From positions 1 to 64,000 of the forward strand of contig NZ_FUZE01000002.1 in the NCBI RefSeq assembly GCF_900168205.1: DNA of 64,000 bases. The letters are read 5' to 3'. A model generated the notes under the pieces. It ran no database searches. It was not told the DNA's origin and was given only the letters and a program-made list of their open reading frames with translations. The translations under genes and the position numbers were made by a program. Shown here in pieces: positions 54,004-63,409 of this stretch. Source of the stretch: Chryseobacterium balustinum (GTDB lineage Bacteria; Bacteroidota; Bacteroidia; Flavobacteriales; Weeksellaceae). Position 1 is the first letter of the stretch. The number at the start of each line of letters is the position of its first letter.

Positions 54004-54738
54004 ATGAAAATAAAATCAGTAATCGTAGACGACGAAAAAATTGCAAGAGAAGTTCTGAGGAATTATCTCACAAAATACTGTCCGCAAATCGAGATTCTGG
54101 GAGAAGCTGAAAATATAAAAGATGCTGTTCCTCTGATCGCAGAGATGCAGCCGCAACTGGTTTTTTTGGATGTAGAAATGCCTTTCGGAAATGCTTTTGA
54201 TGTGTTGGAAGCAACGAAAGAGTTCTCGTACGAAACTATTTTTATCACGGCATTTTCGCAATATTCTTTGCAGGCTTTAAACAAATCTGCGAGTTATTAT
54301 ATTTTAAAACCCATCGATATTCAGGAATTGATTTTAGCAGTGAATAAAGTGGCAGAAAGTATTGAAAAGAAAGACGAGTTAAACCGAAACAAAATCCTCC
54401 TCGAAAATTTAAAATTAAAACCCGAAAAACAACAGTTGATTCTCCCGACATTACAAGGTTTTGACGTCGTAAAAACGGAGGACATTGTAAGACTTCAGGC
54501 TGATGGAAATTTTACGCAGGTTTATCTTACAGACGGTTCAAAGAAGATGGTTTGCAGGTTTTTAAAGCATTTTGATGACTTGCTTGAAAATCCTTTCGTT
54601 AGAGTTCACCGATCACACATTATCAATACCCATTTTGTAAAATCGTATCATAAAAGTGGAACGGCAACTTTGTCTGATAACTCCGAAATTGAAGTTTCAG
54701 GAAGTTTTAAAGAACAGTTTCTGAAAGTTTTTTCTTGA
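54004..54738 (+). CDS. LytTR-family response regulator
   Basis: 244 aa. Receiver domain (1-120): the phosphate-accepting Asp is in QLVFLDVEMP (about 56), with acidic residues in SVIVDDEKIA (about 9-10) and the conserved Lys in YYILKPIDIQ. LytTR DNA-binding domain (about 145-244): VVKTEDIVRLQADGNFTQVY, MVCRFLKHFDDLLENPFVRV and HRSHIINTHFVKSYHKSGTA. LytTR domains bind two direct repeats about two turns apart. The three tandem ACTTGGTGAA sites at 48728, 49542 and 51392 fit this, so the gene is the probable owner of that regulon and regulates itself. Confidence 0.93.
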   Translation: MKIKSVIVDDEKIAREVLRNYLTKYCPQIEILGEAENIKDAVPLIAEMQPQLVFLDVEMPFGNAFDVLEATKEFSYETIFITAFSQYSLQALNKSASYYILKPIDIQELILAVNKVAESIEKKDELNRNKILLENLKLKPEKQQLILPTLQGFDVVKTEDIVRLQADGNFTQVYLTDGSKKMVCRFLKHFDDLLENPFVRVHRSHIINTHFVKSYHKSGTATLSDNSEIEVSGSFKEQFLKVFS

Positions 54739-54744
54739 TTTTTA

Positions 54745-54835
54745 TGGCAGCTTTTCCGCCTTCCACTCCCGCTTTTTTGTTTCACAAAAAGAGCTCCGTT
54801 CAAGTCGGGCTGCTGCAATTCGATGCTGCAATTAC
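54745..54835. repeat. Degenerate intergenic repeat
   Basis: GCTTTTTTGTTTCACAAAAA and GTCGGGCTGCTGCAAT are blocks of a dispersed intergenic element I recognise from Flavobacteriia. No ORF is present. Confidence 0.4.
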
Positions 54836-54883
54836 ATTGAAAGGCATCATTTTTGAATTTTCATCATACACAATTACAATATT

Positions 54884-55423
54884 ATGAAAAACTTACACAA
54901 AATAGCCATTCCTGTTTCATTAGGTATTATCGGACTTTTAATGTTCAATTCCTGCTCGGTTGGAATTCCAAAAGGCGCAACGGCAGTCAAAAATTTTAAT
55001 TCAGAAAAATATCTTGGTAGATGGTACGAAATTGCCCGTTTCGACTATAAATTTGAGAAAAATATGGATAATGTGACCGCCAATTATTCACTCAATCCTG
55101 ACGGAACAATTAAAGTACAAAACAGAGGTTATGATTACGTAAAAAAAGAATGGAAAGAGTCAATTGGAGAAGCGAGATTCGTTAATGATCAATCTGAAGC
55201 GAGACTGAAGGTTTCCTTTTTTAAACCTATTTGGGCAGGCTATAATGTGATTGACATTGATGATGATTATCAAAATGCTTTGGTCGTAGGAAACAGCTCA
55301 AAATATATCTGGATTCTGTCACGAAACAAAGAAATCCCAAACAGTATTAAAGAAAGATTCTTAGCAAAAGCGCAGAAATTAGGCTATAATACCGATGATT
55401 TAATTTGGGTAAAACATAATTAA
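54884..55423 (+). CDS. blc: Lipocalin-family lipoprotein (Blc-like)
   Basis: 179 aa. Lipobox LLMFNSC with Cys 24. The lipocalin signature GRWYEIARFDYKFEKN starts at 45, and the second and third conserved regions are NGDGTIKVQN-like (SLNPDGTIKVQNRGYDYVKK) and NALVVGNSSKYIWILSR. This is the bacterial Blc group, outer-membrane lipoproteins that bind fatty acids or lysophospholipids and respond to envelope stress. The gene follows the LytTR regulator by 145 bp but has no ACTTGGTGAA site, so membership in that regulon is not shown. Confidence 0.92.
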   Translation: MKNLHKIAIPVSLGIIGLLMFNSCSVGIPKGATAVKNFNSEKYLGRWYEIARFDYKFEKNMDNVTANYSLNPDGTIKVQNRGYDYVKKEWKESIGEARFVNDQSEARLKVSFFKPIWAGYNVIDIDDDYQNALVVGNSSKYIWILSRNKEIPNSIKERFLAKAQKLGYNTDDLIWVKHN

Positions 55424-55424
55424 T

Positions 55425-55559
55425 CATTGCGAGAAGTTAGACAAGAAAGCAATCTCGAAATAATTTAGTCTTCAGTTTGTCATTCTGACGAAGGAAGAAT
55501 CTCTACAATAAAAAAAAGATTCTTCACTCCATTTCATTGCGTTCAGAATGACAAACTGA
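55425..55559. repeat. Pair of palindromic REP-like elements
   Basis: The arms TCAGTTTGTCATTCTGA (55472-55488) and its exact reverse complement (55543-55559) are 17 bp each. A partial CGAGA...TCTCG element lies at 55425-55457. Together they form the 3' region between the lipocalin and the DUF7832-like gene. Confidence 0.7.
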
Positions 55560-55564
55560 ATTAT

Positions 55565-56041
55565 TTAGTTTAAGCTTTTATACTCCTTCCATTCCTGAAA
55601 ACGGTAATCGATAATCTGCTTCATCACATCATAATTTTCGTACGTATCTTCAATGTGATAAAAAGTTTCATATTCAAAATCTTTTTCTTCGGCTACAGTA
55701 TCAAAAATATTGATGTAATCGGTAGCAAATGAACTGAATTTATCAGCAAAATCGGTTTCGTCAGCATAATAATCTTTGGCAAAACTGTTTCCTAGGTCAT
55801 TCAAATCATATTCAGAAAACTTTCCGTCCAGAGATTCGATAATAAATTCTGCCCCGGTTATTTCGCGTTTTTTTAGACTTTCGATTTCGATTTCGCAATC
55901 TTCTTTCAATTCATCAGAATGCAAATTGTTGTTGATACACCAGTTAAGAAACATTCCAGTGTGTGTAGCGCTGTTTTTTTCGGGAATTCCTTCCGGAAAA
56001 TCTCCACCATAATGCCACGAAGCATCATCATATTTAGTCAT
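55565..56041 (-). CDS. DUF7832-like cytoplasmic protein, 158 aa
   Basis: No signal peptide. MTKYDDASWHYGGDFPEGIP and ATHTGMFLNWCINNNLHSDE match, from memory, the DUF7832 family found in many bacteria, often near toxin-immunity loci. The rest is acidic (LDGKFSEYDLNDLGNSF, DYYADETDFADKFSS). Such families are often immunity or contact-inhibition related, but no toxin partner is beside it here. I name the family with moderate certainty; no function is established. Confidence 0.8.
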   Translation of the reverse strand: MTKYDDASWHYGGDFPEGIPEKNSATHTGMFLNWCINNNLHSDELKEDCEIEIESLKKREITGAEFIIESLDGKFSEYDLNDLGNSFAKDYYADETDFADKFSSFATDYINIFDTVAEEKDFEYETFYHIEDTYENYDVMKQIIDYRFQEWKEYKSLN

Positions 56042-56154
56042 AATCTTTATTATAGTTTCAGACAGTTTAAATCAAAGATATAAAAAATCATTTTCTTTTG
56101 TTCACTACAGAGATTTTCACGTCATTTGTATGGAATTTATTCAAAATTAAACGC

Positions 56155-57405
56155 ATGCAAAACGCAGTTCTTATCACCATTGGTGACGAAATTCTTTCAG
56201 GAAATACTGTAGATACCAATTCAAATTTTATTGCTACCGAACTAAAAAATATAGGCATAAAAGTTTCTCAGATCATTACCATTTCAGACGAAATAGAAAC
56301 AATAAAAGAGACATTAAAGTTAGCTTTTGAAACGGGAGATTTAGTCATCACGACAGGAGGTTTGGGACCAACAAGAGATGATAAAACCAAAAAAGCTCTA
56401 GCTGAATTTTTCGATGATGAAATTGCTTTGGATGAAGCTACTTTCGAACATCTTAAAGCATATATGGAAAGACGTGGTCGCATAGAAATTTTAGAAAGAA
56501 ACCGTGAACAGGCTTTTGTACCTACAAAGTCTACGGTTTTTCAAAATCATTATGGAACGGCACCGTGCATGATGATGCAACAAAACGGAAAACTTTCTTT
56601 CAGTTTACCTGGCGTTCCGTACGAAGTAAAACCTTTGATAAAAGATCAGATTATTCCTTATTTAAAAGAAAAATTTAATCTTAATTATATTTCTACAAGA
56701 ATCGTTTCTGTAGTTGGAATTCCTGAAAGTATTTTAGCCGACGAGATTGAAGAATGGGAACTTGCTTTACCTGAAAATCTTGCTTTATCTTATCTTCCTG
56801 TCGGAACGAGAGTGAAATTGAGATTAACTGCTACAGGACCTGATGAAAATGTGTTGCAAATTCAGCTGGAAAATGAAATTCAAAAATTATTTCCGATTAT
56901 TGGAAAAAACATTATTGCAACTTCCGAAGATAAAATAGAGAAAATTTTAGGTGAAATTTTAAGCGAAAAAAAATTAACTATTTCAACGGCTGAAAGTTGT
57001 ACCGGCGGAGAATTATCTCTTTTGATTACATCAAATCCTGGAAGTTCTAAATATTTTATCGGTGGTATAGTACCTTACGCAACGCAGAAAAAGATAGATA
57101 TTCTACATGTTTCAGAAGGGATTATTGAACGTTTTACGGTGGTAAGCGAAGAAGTTGCACGCGAAATGGCAGACGGTTGCCAAAATTTATTTAAAACAGA
57201 TATTTCTCTTTCTACAACTGGAGTTGCAGGACCTGGAAAAGGCGAAGATGGAAAAGAGGTAGGATTGGTTTATTACACGATAAAAGTGAAAAACGAATCT
57301 CAAACTTTTAAATTGTATATGCCGCATTTAGACAGGCAGGATTTTATTTATTTTGTCTCTCAGAAAATCATTCAGGATTTGGTAGGGATTTTAATTAATC
57401 AATAA
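56155..57405 (+). CDS. cinA: CinA: competence/damage-inducible protein
   Basis: 416 aa from the ATG at 56155; a TTG-initiated extension to 56098 adds 19 residues without a family match. The N-terminal domain is a molybdopterin-binding-like (MoCF) fold, with LITIGDEILSGNTVDTNSNF (about 5-24) and VITTGGLGPTRDDKTKKALA (about 64-83). The C-terminal CinA/PncC domain has ISTAESCTGGELSLLITSNP and STTGVAGPGKGEDGKEVGLV. The bifunctional enzymes are ADP-ribose pyrophosphatase and NMN amidohydrolase, recycling NAD byproducts. Cytoplasmic, single gene. Confidence 0.92.
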   Translation: MQNAVLITIGDEILSGNTVDTNSNFIATELKNIGIKVSQIITISDEIETIKETLKLAFETGDLVITTGGLGPTRDDKTKKALAEFFDDEIALDEATFEHLKAYMERRGRIEILERNREQAFVPTKSTVFQNHYGTAPCMMMQQNGKLSFSLPGVPYEVKPLIKDQIIPYLKEKFNLNYISTRIVSVVGIPESILADEIEEWELALPENLALSYLPVGTRVKLRLTATGPDENVLQIQLENEIQKLFPIIGKNIIATSEDKIEKILGEILSEKKLTISTAESCTGGELSLLITSNPGSSKYFIGGIVPYATQKKIDILHVSEGIIERFTVVSEEVAREMADGCQNLFKTDISLSTTGVAGPGKGEDGKEVGLVYYTIKVKNESQTFKLYMPHLDRQDFIYFVSQKIIQDLVGILINQ

Positions 57406-57485
57406 AAATTCAATTCACAAAATAAATTAACTTTACCGTAACAAAATTTAAATTTAATATACATATTGTGTAAATTATTATTACA

Positions 57486-59540
57486 ATGAAAAAATTAACA
57501 CTTTCTTTGTTTTTATTAGCAGGGGTTTGTTCACAAAATACGTTGAACGCTCAGACTAAATCAACCAAAACAGCAACTACAGCAGATAATGGTTTAGACA
57601 TCAGTTTGATGGATAAATCTGTTCGTCCACAAGATGATTTTTACAATTATGTGAGTGGAACCTGGATGAAAACTGCAAAAATCCCTTCTGACAAACCAAC
57701 TTGGGGAAGTTTCAACAAATTGGCAGATGATACCGATAACAATTCAATGACGATTTTAAACTCTCTTCTGAAAGATAAATTCGCAGAAGGAAGTGAAGGT
57801 AAAAAAATCCAGGATCTGTACGCAACGTACATGAATATGGAGAAGAGAAATACAGACGGAATCAAGCCTATTCAAGAAAACATCAACAAAATTGATGCAA
57901 TCAAAAATCTTAATGATCTTCAGAATTATTTGACTTCAGTTACCAAAGACGGAGAAAATAATTTCTACGGATGGGGTGTTTATGCTGATCTTAAAGATTC
58001 TAATATGAATGCAGTTTACCTTGGTGATGCTTCATTAGGAATGGGTAGAGATTACTATCAAAAAGTAGATGCTAAAAATACTGAAGCTCTTGCAGAATAT
58101 CAGAAGTATGTAGCTTCTATGTTGAAAGAATTAGGTTACAAAAACGCTGATGCAGCTGCAAAAGGTATTGTAGATTATGAAAAAAGCATTGCGAAACATT
58201 TACTAACGAATGAGCAAAGCCGTGATAATACACTTCAGTATAATCCTAAAACAATGGCAGAGCTTAAAGCTTTGGTTAAAAATGTAGATCTTCCGGCTTA
58301 CCTTAAAAAAGTTGGGGTAGATACCGATAAAGTGATCATCGGTGAATTAGGATATTATAAAAACTTTGATCAGTTGGTGAATGCGAAAACACTTCCTGTG
58401 ATCAAAGATTATTTAAAATTCCACATGATCAGCGGAAGCGCTTCTTATTTAAGTGAAAAATTAGGAGATGCTAAATTTGCTTTTTATGGTAAATATTTAA
58501 GAGGTCAGCAAGAGCAGAGAGCTTTAAACAAAAGAGGTTTTGAGTTGATCAACGGTTCTTTGGGTGAGGCTTTCGGTAAATTATATGTTGAAAAATACTT
58601 CCCGGCTGAAGCAAAAGCTCAGATGGTTGAGTTGATCGATTACTTAAAGAAAAGTTTTGCAGTTCACATCAATGGTTTAACGTGGATGTCTGCTACAACT
58701 AAGGAAAAAGCAATGACTAAATTGAATAAATTTACTGTAAAAGTTGCTTATCCTGATACATGGAAAGATTATTCTAAATTAAATATCATTCCTGAATCTA
58801 AAGGTGGAAATCTATATGCAAACCTTCAGAATGTTTCTGAGTGGCAATACAATAAAGATTTAGCAAAGATTGGAAAACCAGTAGATAAAACAGAATGGGG
58901 AATGACGCCACAAACTGTAAATGCTTATTACAACCCGGTATATAACGAAATCGTTTTCCCTGCTGCAATTCTTCAACCGCCATTCTTTAATCCTAAAGCG
59001 GATGCTGCTGTTAATTTTGGTGGAATTGGTGCCGTTATCGGTCACGAAATTTCTCACGGATTTGATGATTCAGGGGCACAGTTTGATGCAGACGGTAATT
59101 TAGTAGACTGGTGGACTCCGGAAGACAAAGCCAACTTCGAAAAAGCAACAAAAGCTTTGGCTGCTCAATACGATAAATATGAGCCAGTAAAAGGAACTTT
59201 CGTAAACGGAACTTTCACAAACGGTGAAAACATCGCAGATCTAGGTGGTGTAAACATTGCTTATGATGCACTGCAAATGTATTTAAAAGATAAAGGAAAC
59301 CCTGGAACAATCAGTGGTTACACACAAGATCAGAGATTCTTCTTAAGTTGGGCAACCGTTTGGAGAACTTTATCTAGTGAAAAGTATATGGTAAACCAAG
59401 TGAAAACAGATCCGCATTCTCCTGGATATTTCAGAAGTTTCGCGCCTTTAATGAATGTTGATGCATTCTATAAAGCATTCGATGTGAAACCTGGTGACAA
59501 ATTATACAAAAAACCGGAAGACAGAATTAAAATCTGGTAA
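57486..59540 (+). CDS. Second M13-family zinc metallopeptidase (paralogue)
   Basis: 684 aa. A signal peptide (MKKLTLSLFLLAGVCSQNTL) without an acylated Cys at the right place, so probably soluble in the periplasm or secreted. The N-terminal opening SLMDKSVRPQDDFYNYVSGT and the catalytic block GAVIGHEISHGFDDSG (HEISH at 520-524) mark M13. ENIADLGGVNIAYDALQMYL gives the third zinc ligand, and the end is DPHSPGYFRSFAP and PGDKLYKKPEDRIKIW. Long blocks are identical to the lipoprotein at 39137-41236. A terminator follows at 59561. The two copies differ mainly in anchoring and the N-terminal 40 residues. Confidence 0.93.
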   Translation: MKKLTLSLFLLAGVCSQNTLNAQTKSTKTATTADNGLDISLMDKSVRPQDDFYNYVSGTWMKTAKIPSDKPTWGSFNKLADDTDNNSMTILNSLLKDKFAEGSEGKKIQDLYATYMNMEKRNTDGIKPIQENINKIDAIKNLNDLQNYLTSVTKDGENNFYGWGVYADLKDSNMNAVYLGDASLGMGRDYYQKVDAKNTEALAEYQKYVASMLKELGYKNADAAAKGIVDYEKSIAKHLLTNEQSRDNTLQYNPKTMAELKALVKNVDLPAYLKKVGVDTDKVIIGELGYYKNFDQLVNAKTLPVIKDYLKFHMISGSASYLSEKLGDAKFAFYGKYLRGQQEQRALNKRGFELINGSLGEAFGKLYVEKYFPAEAKAQMVELIDYLKKSFAVHINGLTWMSATTKEKAMTKLNKFTVKVAYPDTWKDYSKLNIIPESKGGNLYANLQNVSEWQYNKDLAKIGKPVDKTEWGMTPQTVNAYYNPVYNEIVFPAAILQPPFFNPKADAAVNFGGIGAVIGHEISHGFDDSGAQFDADGNLVDWWTPEDKANFEKATKALAAQYDKYEPVKGTFVNGTFTNGENIADLGGVNIAYDALQMYLKDKGNPGTISGYTQDQRFFLSWATVWRTLSSEKYMVNQVKTDPHSPGYFRSFAPLMNVDAFYKAFDVKPGDKLYKKPEDRIKIW

Positions 59541-59560
59541 TCAGTATTTAAAATATTCAA

Positions 59561-59588
59561 AAACCGTTCAGTAATGAGCGGTTTTTTT
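59561..59588 (+). terminator. Terminator of the second M13 gene
   Basis: AAACCGTTC / GAGCGGTTT stem followed by T6, 20 bp after the stop. Confidence 0.8.
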
Positions 59589-59610
59589 ATGGTTATAAAT
59601 TAATTCAAAA

Positions 59611-59646
59611 AAAATCCGTCTCACATTTTACTTGTGAGACGGATTT
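59611..59646 (-). terminator. Terminator of lipA
   Basis: AAAATCCGTCTCACA and TGTGAGACGGATTTT form a 15-bp perfect stem. On the minus strand a T-run follows. Confidence 0.85.
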
Positions 59647-59655
59647 TATATGTTT

Positions 59656-60522
59656 TTAATGAATATGTTTTTCTGCGTGGTAAGAACTTCTTACAAGAGG
59701 CGAACTTTCAACATGTCTGAAACCTAAACTTCTAGCAAAATCTCCAAATTCATCGAACTCTTCAGGCGTAATGAATTTTTTCACAGGAAGATGTTTCTTT
59801 GTTGGCTGCAAATATTGTCCCATTGTAATAACGTCAACATTGGCGTTTCTGATGTCTTCAATAGTCTGGAAAACCTCATCCCTATTTTCACCTAAACCAA
59901 GCATTAATCCGGTTTTTGTTCTGTTTTGTCCGGCTTCTTTTAAATATCTTAAAACTTCAAGACTTCTTTCATATTTAGCCTGAATTCTCACTTCTCTTGT
60001 CAAACGTTTTACCGTTTCCATGTTGTGAGAAATTACTTCAGGAGCAACATCGATCATTCTGTCAAGATGTTTTGTCAAACCTTGAAAGTCTGGGATCAAA
60101 GTTTCCATCGTTGTTCCCGGAGAAATTCTTCTTACTGCATTTACGGTTTCACCCCAAAGAATAGAACCCATATCTTTCAAATCGTCACGGTCAACAGAAG
60201 TTAAAACAGCGTGTTTGATCTTCATTAATTTAATTGAACGGGCTACTTTTTCAGGTTCATCCCAGTTTACATCCATTGGTTTTCCGGTTTTTACGCCGCA
60301 AAATCCACAACTTCTGGTGCAGATATTCCCTAAGATCATGAAAGTTGCCGTTCCTTCTCCCCAGCATTCACCCATATTTGGGCAGCTTCCGCTTTGGCAA
60401 ATTGTATTTAATTTATATTTATCAACCAAAGTTCTTAATTCTCTGTAATTCTTTCCGGTAGGAAGTTTTACACGAATCCATTTTGGTTTTTGAACGGTAG
60501 TATCTTGAACTAAATTCTCCAT
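59656..60522 (-). CDS. lipA: Lipoyl synthase
   Basis: 288 aa. Radical-SAM enzyme that inserts two sulfurs into octanoyl groups on the lipoyl domains of 2-oxoacid dehydrogenases. The auxiliary cluster cysteines are Cys 42, 47 and 53 ([12 protein letters not shown]). The radical-SAM cluster is Cys 68, 72 and 75 ([10 protein letters not shown]). The end RSSYHAEK is the family's conserved C-terminal Ser block. The promoter is TAACTTTG at 60543-60550. Cytoplasmic; monocistronic, ending in a strong terminator. Confidence 0.95.
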   Translation of the reverse strand: MENLVQDTTVQKPKWIRVKLPTGKNYRELRTLVDKYKLNTICQSGSCPNMGECWGEGTATFMILGNICTRSCGFCGVKTGKPMDVNWDEPEKVARSIKLMKIKHAVLTSVDRDDLKDMGSILWGETVNAVRRISPGTTMETLIPDFQGLTKHLDRMIDVAPEVISHNMETVKRLTREVRIQAKYERSLEVLRYLKEAGQNRTKTGLMLGLGENRDEVFQTIEDIRNANVDVITMGQYLQPTKKHLPVKKFITPEEFDEFGDFARSLGFRHVESSPLVRSSYHAEKHIH

Positions 60523-60542
60523 TTATCTCTCAAATTGAGGTT

Positions 60543-60550
60543 CAAAGTTA
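60543..60550 (-). promoter_or_regulatory. -7 promoter box of lipA
   Basis: TAACTTTG on the minus strand, 20 bp upstream of the start. Confidence 0.5.
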
Positions 60551-60629
60551 GTGATTTTTTTATCGAAACAATCAAAGACAGACATTGATGAAACAGATAA
60601 TTTTGTAATTTTAAGATTCAATATTTGTT

Positions 60630-61262
60630 ATGAAGACTACAGTTTGCTTTCTATCCATTATTTTCAGTACATTTTGCTTTGCTCAAAAAGAATTCCAACC
60701 AAAAGGTTCTACAGTTAATGAAACTGTTGACGGAGATTTGGATGGTGATAAAATTCCGGAGAAAGTAATTGTTTATGATATTGCATCTAACAATGATTAT
60801 GGAGACATTCGAGAGATCCAGATTTTGAAGAAAATTAATAATAAATGGACAGTTTTAGAAAAATCCAGAAAGGCAATTTTAAGAAGTAAAGATGGTGGAA
60901 TGATGGGTGATCCTTATATGAGCACAACCATTGAAAATGGTATTTTAAACATCACTCATTATGGAGGAAGCAGCTGGAAATGGGGAGGCACAGATAAATA
61001 CAGATTTCAAAACGGACATTTCGAATTAATAGGATTTTCTTCAGAAGGCGGAAAACCTGAAGAATATTGGACTACCGTAGATTTTAATCTTTCAACCGGA
61101 AAACTAATTTTTAATAAAGAAGTTGTAAATACTAAAGAATACGGAAAATCTAAAAATGAAATTTTCATTAAAAAAGGAATGAAAATTAATCTTCAAAACA
61201 GAAATCAGGAGAAGCAAAGAAAAATTATTCTTCCTAAAACGAAGGAGGATGTTTATTTGTAA
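60630..61262 (+). CDS. Unrecognised secreted protein with a VCBS-like start, 210 aa
   Basis: Signal peptide MKTTVCFLSIIFSTFCFAQ. Right after it comes VDGDLDGDKIPEKVIVYDI (about 33-51), a calcium-loop motif as in VCBS/FG-GAP repeats. A beta-rich domain follows (HYGGSSWKWGGTDKYRFQNG, FSSEGGKPEEYWTTVDFNLS) and a basic tail. A TAATTTTG -7 box lies at 60598-60605. No known family is recognised. It converges on the ECF sigma factor gene across a hairpin. Confidence 0.75.
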   Translation: MKTTVCFLSIIFSTFCFAQKEFQPKGSTVNETVDGDLDGDKIPEKVIVYDIASNNDYGDIREIQILKKINNKWTVLEKSRKAILRSKDGGMMGDPYMSTTIENGILNITHYGGSSWKWGGTDKYRFQNGHFELIGFSSEGGKPEEYWTTVDFNLSTGKLIFNKEVVNTKEYGKSKNEIFIKKGMKINLQNRNQEKQRKIILPKTKEDVYL

Positions 61263-61277
61263 GCATTTTTCGGAAAA

Positions 61278-61310
61278 GCCTTGTCAAGGTTTTGAACATT
61301 GACAAGGCTC
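61278..61310. terminator. Hairpin between convergent genes
   Basis: AGCCTTGTCAA and TTGACAAGGCT pair perfectly around an 11-base loop. It probably serves both convergent genes; no strong T-run. Confidence 0.6.
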
Positions 61311-61311
61311 A

Positions 61312-61872
61312 TTAATTATCTTCAAACTCATTATTTTTCAGCAATTCTGCTAAAACTTTTTTCGCTCTCATTACACGAACTTTCGTGTTGGCAACAGAAA
61401 TCCCAAGCTCCTCGGCAATTTCTTTGATGCTTTTTTCTTCAAAGAATCTTAATTTTATAATGTCTTGGTAGTTAACATCTAAAGACTCAATCGTTTTAAT
61501 TATCTTTTGCTGCTCTTCATCAGAAATCATCAGTTCTTCCGGAGATTTTGCATAATGATTTTTTACTTCATCCAGATTTTCGGTAGGATCTTGATTTTCA
61601 CGGCTTTTCCTGCGCCAGAAATCGATAATTGTGTTTTGAGCAATCGTTAGAATCCAGGTTTTAAACTGAAAATGAGGATCGTATAGATCGAGTTTCGATA
61701 AAACTTTTGAAAAAACATTTACGGTAATTTCATCTGCATCATTTTCGTCATGTACTTTCTTCATCACAAAAGAGAAAACATCCAACCAAAAAACATTGAT
61801 CAGTTTAGTTTGTGCTTTCTGGTCTTTTTCCTTTGCTTTTTGGATGAGAGGAAATAATTGCTCGTCTTTCAT
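61312..61872 (-). CDS. ECF-type RNA polymerase sigma factor
   Basis: 186 aa from the ATG at 61872; three codons upstream start with TTG. Region 2: DEITVNVFSKVLSKLDLYDP (about 45-64) and FQFKTWILTIAQNTIIDFWR (about 67-86). Region 4: DIIKLRFFEEKSIKEIAEEL and GISVANTKVRVMRAKKVLAE. No anti-sigma gene adjoins it, so control is unknown. Cytoplasmic. Confidence 0.9.
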   Translation of the reverse strand: MKDEQLFPLIQKAKEKDQKAQTKLINVFWLDVFSFVMKKVHDENDADEITVNVFSKVLSKLDLYDPHFQFKTWILTIAQNTIIDFWRRKSRENQDPTENLDEVKNHYAKSPEELMISDEEQQKIIKTIESLDVNYQDIIKLRFFEEKSIKEIAEELGISVANTKVRVMRAKKVLAELLKNNEFEDN

Positions 61873-62006
61873 TACTAACAAATATAATTGAATTTAAGTA
61901 AAAAACAAAAGAGATACGTATTAAGAGTTCCGAGTTTAAAATTACAAATATGATATTTCCACATTAGTAACACGAAACTCGAAACCCGAAACTCAAGTGA
62001 TTTTCT

Positions 62007-62014
62007 TATCTTTG
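62007..62014 (+). promoter_or_regulatory. -7 promoter box of tyrS
   Basis: TATCTTTG, 28 bp before the ATG. No T-box or other leader is seen. Confidence 0.5.
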
Positions 62015-62042
62015 CGTATTAAATTTTAAACTGAAAAAAATA

Positions 62043-63338
62043 ATGAACTCTTTTATTGAAGAACTGAAATGGCGTGGGCTTTTTGCCGATATGATGCCCG
62101 GAACAGATGAACAACTGAATAAGGAAATGACAACTGCCTATATCGGTTTTGATCCTACCGCAGATTCTTTACATATCGGAAGTCTTATTCAGATCAAAAT
62201 TTTGGCTCATTTTCAGCAACATGGCCATAAACCAATCGCTTTGGTAGGTGGTGCAACAGGAATGATTGGTGACCCTTCAGGAAAATCTGCAGAGAGAAAT
62301 CTTTTGGATGAAGCAACCCTTTTACACTATGTGGACTGTTTACAAAACCAACTTTCAAGATTTTTAAATTTTGATGGAAATGAAACCAACAAAGCTGAAT
62401 TGGTCAACAATTACGACTGGATGAAGAAAATTTCTTTCCTTGATTTTGCTAAAAATGTAGGGAAAAACATCACCGTAAACTACATGATGGCGAAAGATTC
62501 TGTAAAGAAAAGACTTTCGGGGGAAGCAGGTGTTGACGGAATGAGTTTTACCGAGTTTACTTATCAATTGATTCAGGGATATGATTTCCTGTATTTATAT
62601 CAGAATAACAATGTAAAACTTCAGATGGGTGGTTCTGACCAATGGGGAAATATCACCACAGGTACAGAATTGATCCGTAGAAAAGCGCAGGGAGAAGCGT
62701 TTGCTTTAACAGTTCCTTTAATTACAAAAGCTGACGGTTCGAAATTCGGAAAGTCTGAAAGCGGAGAAAATTATTGGTTAGATAAAAAGAAAACTTCGCC
62801 TTACAAATTCTATCAATTTTGGTTGAATGCAACCGATACAGATGCTGAAAGATTTATTAAATTCTACACTTTCTTAGGAAAAGAAGAAATTGATGCTTTA
62901 ATTGAAGACCATAAAACAGCACCACACGAAAGAAAACTTCAGAAGAGATTGGCTGAAGAAGTTACGGTTTGGGTTCACGGAAGAGAAGAATATGAAAGAG
63001 CTTTAAAGGCTTCAGAAATTCTGTTTGGTAAATCTACAGCTGAAGATCTGGTAAGTCTTGATGAGGAAATTTTCCTGGAAATCTTTGATGGAGTTCCTCA
63101 GAAAGAAGTAGCTAAAGCTGATGTTTTAGGAATTAATATCGTTGATTTGCTTTCTGAAAAATCTGGTTTCCTAAAATCTAAAAGTGAAGCGACAAGAGAA
63201 TTGAAAGGAAATGCAATCTCTGTAAACAAAGAAAAAATCAATGAAGTTTACACCGCAAATGAAACCGATTTGATTGACGGTAAATTCTTATTACTACAAA
63301 AAGGAAAGAAAAGTTACTTTATTGTAAAAGTGATTTAA
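62043..63338 (+). CDS. tyrS: Tyrosyl-tRNA synthetase
   Basis: 431 aa, full length. Class I synthetase that charges tRNA-Tyr. HIGS (44-47) is the HIGH motif and KFGKS (about 236-240) is the KMSKS equivalent. Tyr-binding residues appear in [13 protein letters not shown] and [14 protein letters not shown]. The C-terminal 65 residues form the S4 RNA-binding domain ([20 protein letters not shown]). TyrS type 1. Ends in a bidirectional terminator. Confidence 0.97.
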   Translation: MNSFIEELKWRGLFADMMPGTDEQLNKEMTTAYIGFDPTADSLHIGSLIQIKILAHFQQHGHKPIALVGGATGMIGDPSGKSAERNLLDEATLLHYVDCLQNQLSRFLNFDGNETNKAELVNNYDWMKKISFLDFAKNVGKNITVNYMMAKDSVKKRLSGEAGVDGMSFTEFTYQLIQGYDFLYLYQNNNVKLQMGGSDQWGNITTGTELIRRKAQGEAFALTVPLITKADGSKFGKSESGENYWLDKKKTSPYKFYQFWLNATDTDAERFIKFYTFLGKEEIDALIEDHKTAPHERKLQKRLAEEVTVWVHGREEYERALKASEILFGKSTAEDLVSLDEEIFLEIFDGVPQKEVAKADVLGINIVDLLSEKSGFLKSKSEATRELKGNAISVNKEKINEVYTANETDLIDGKFLLLQKGKKSYFIVKVI

Positions 63339-63351
63339 TCTTAAAAACATA

Positions 63352-63392
63352 AAAAATAATCCGACTCAGTTTTTGAGTCGGATTATTTTTTT
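63352..63392. terminator. Bidirectional terminator between tyrS and the lipoprotein gene
   Basis: AATAATCCGACTCA pairs perfectly with TGAGTCGGATTATT; an A-run before and a T7-run after suit both strands. Confidence 0.9.
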
Positions 63393-63409
63393 ATCAAAGT
63401 GGATGGTTT

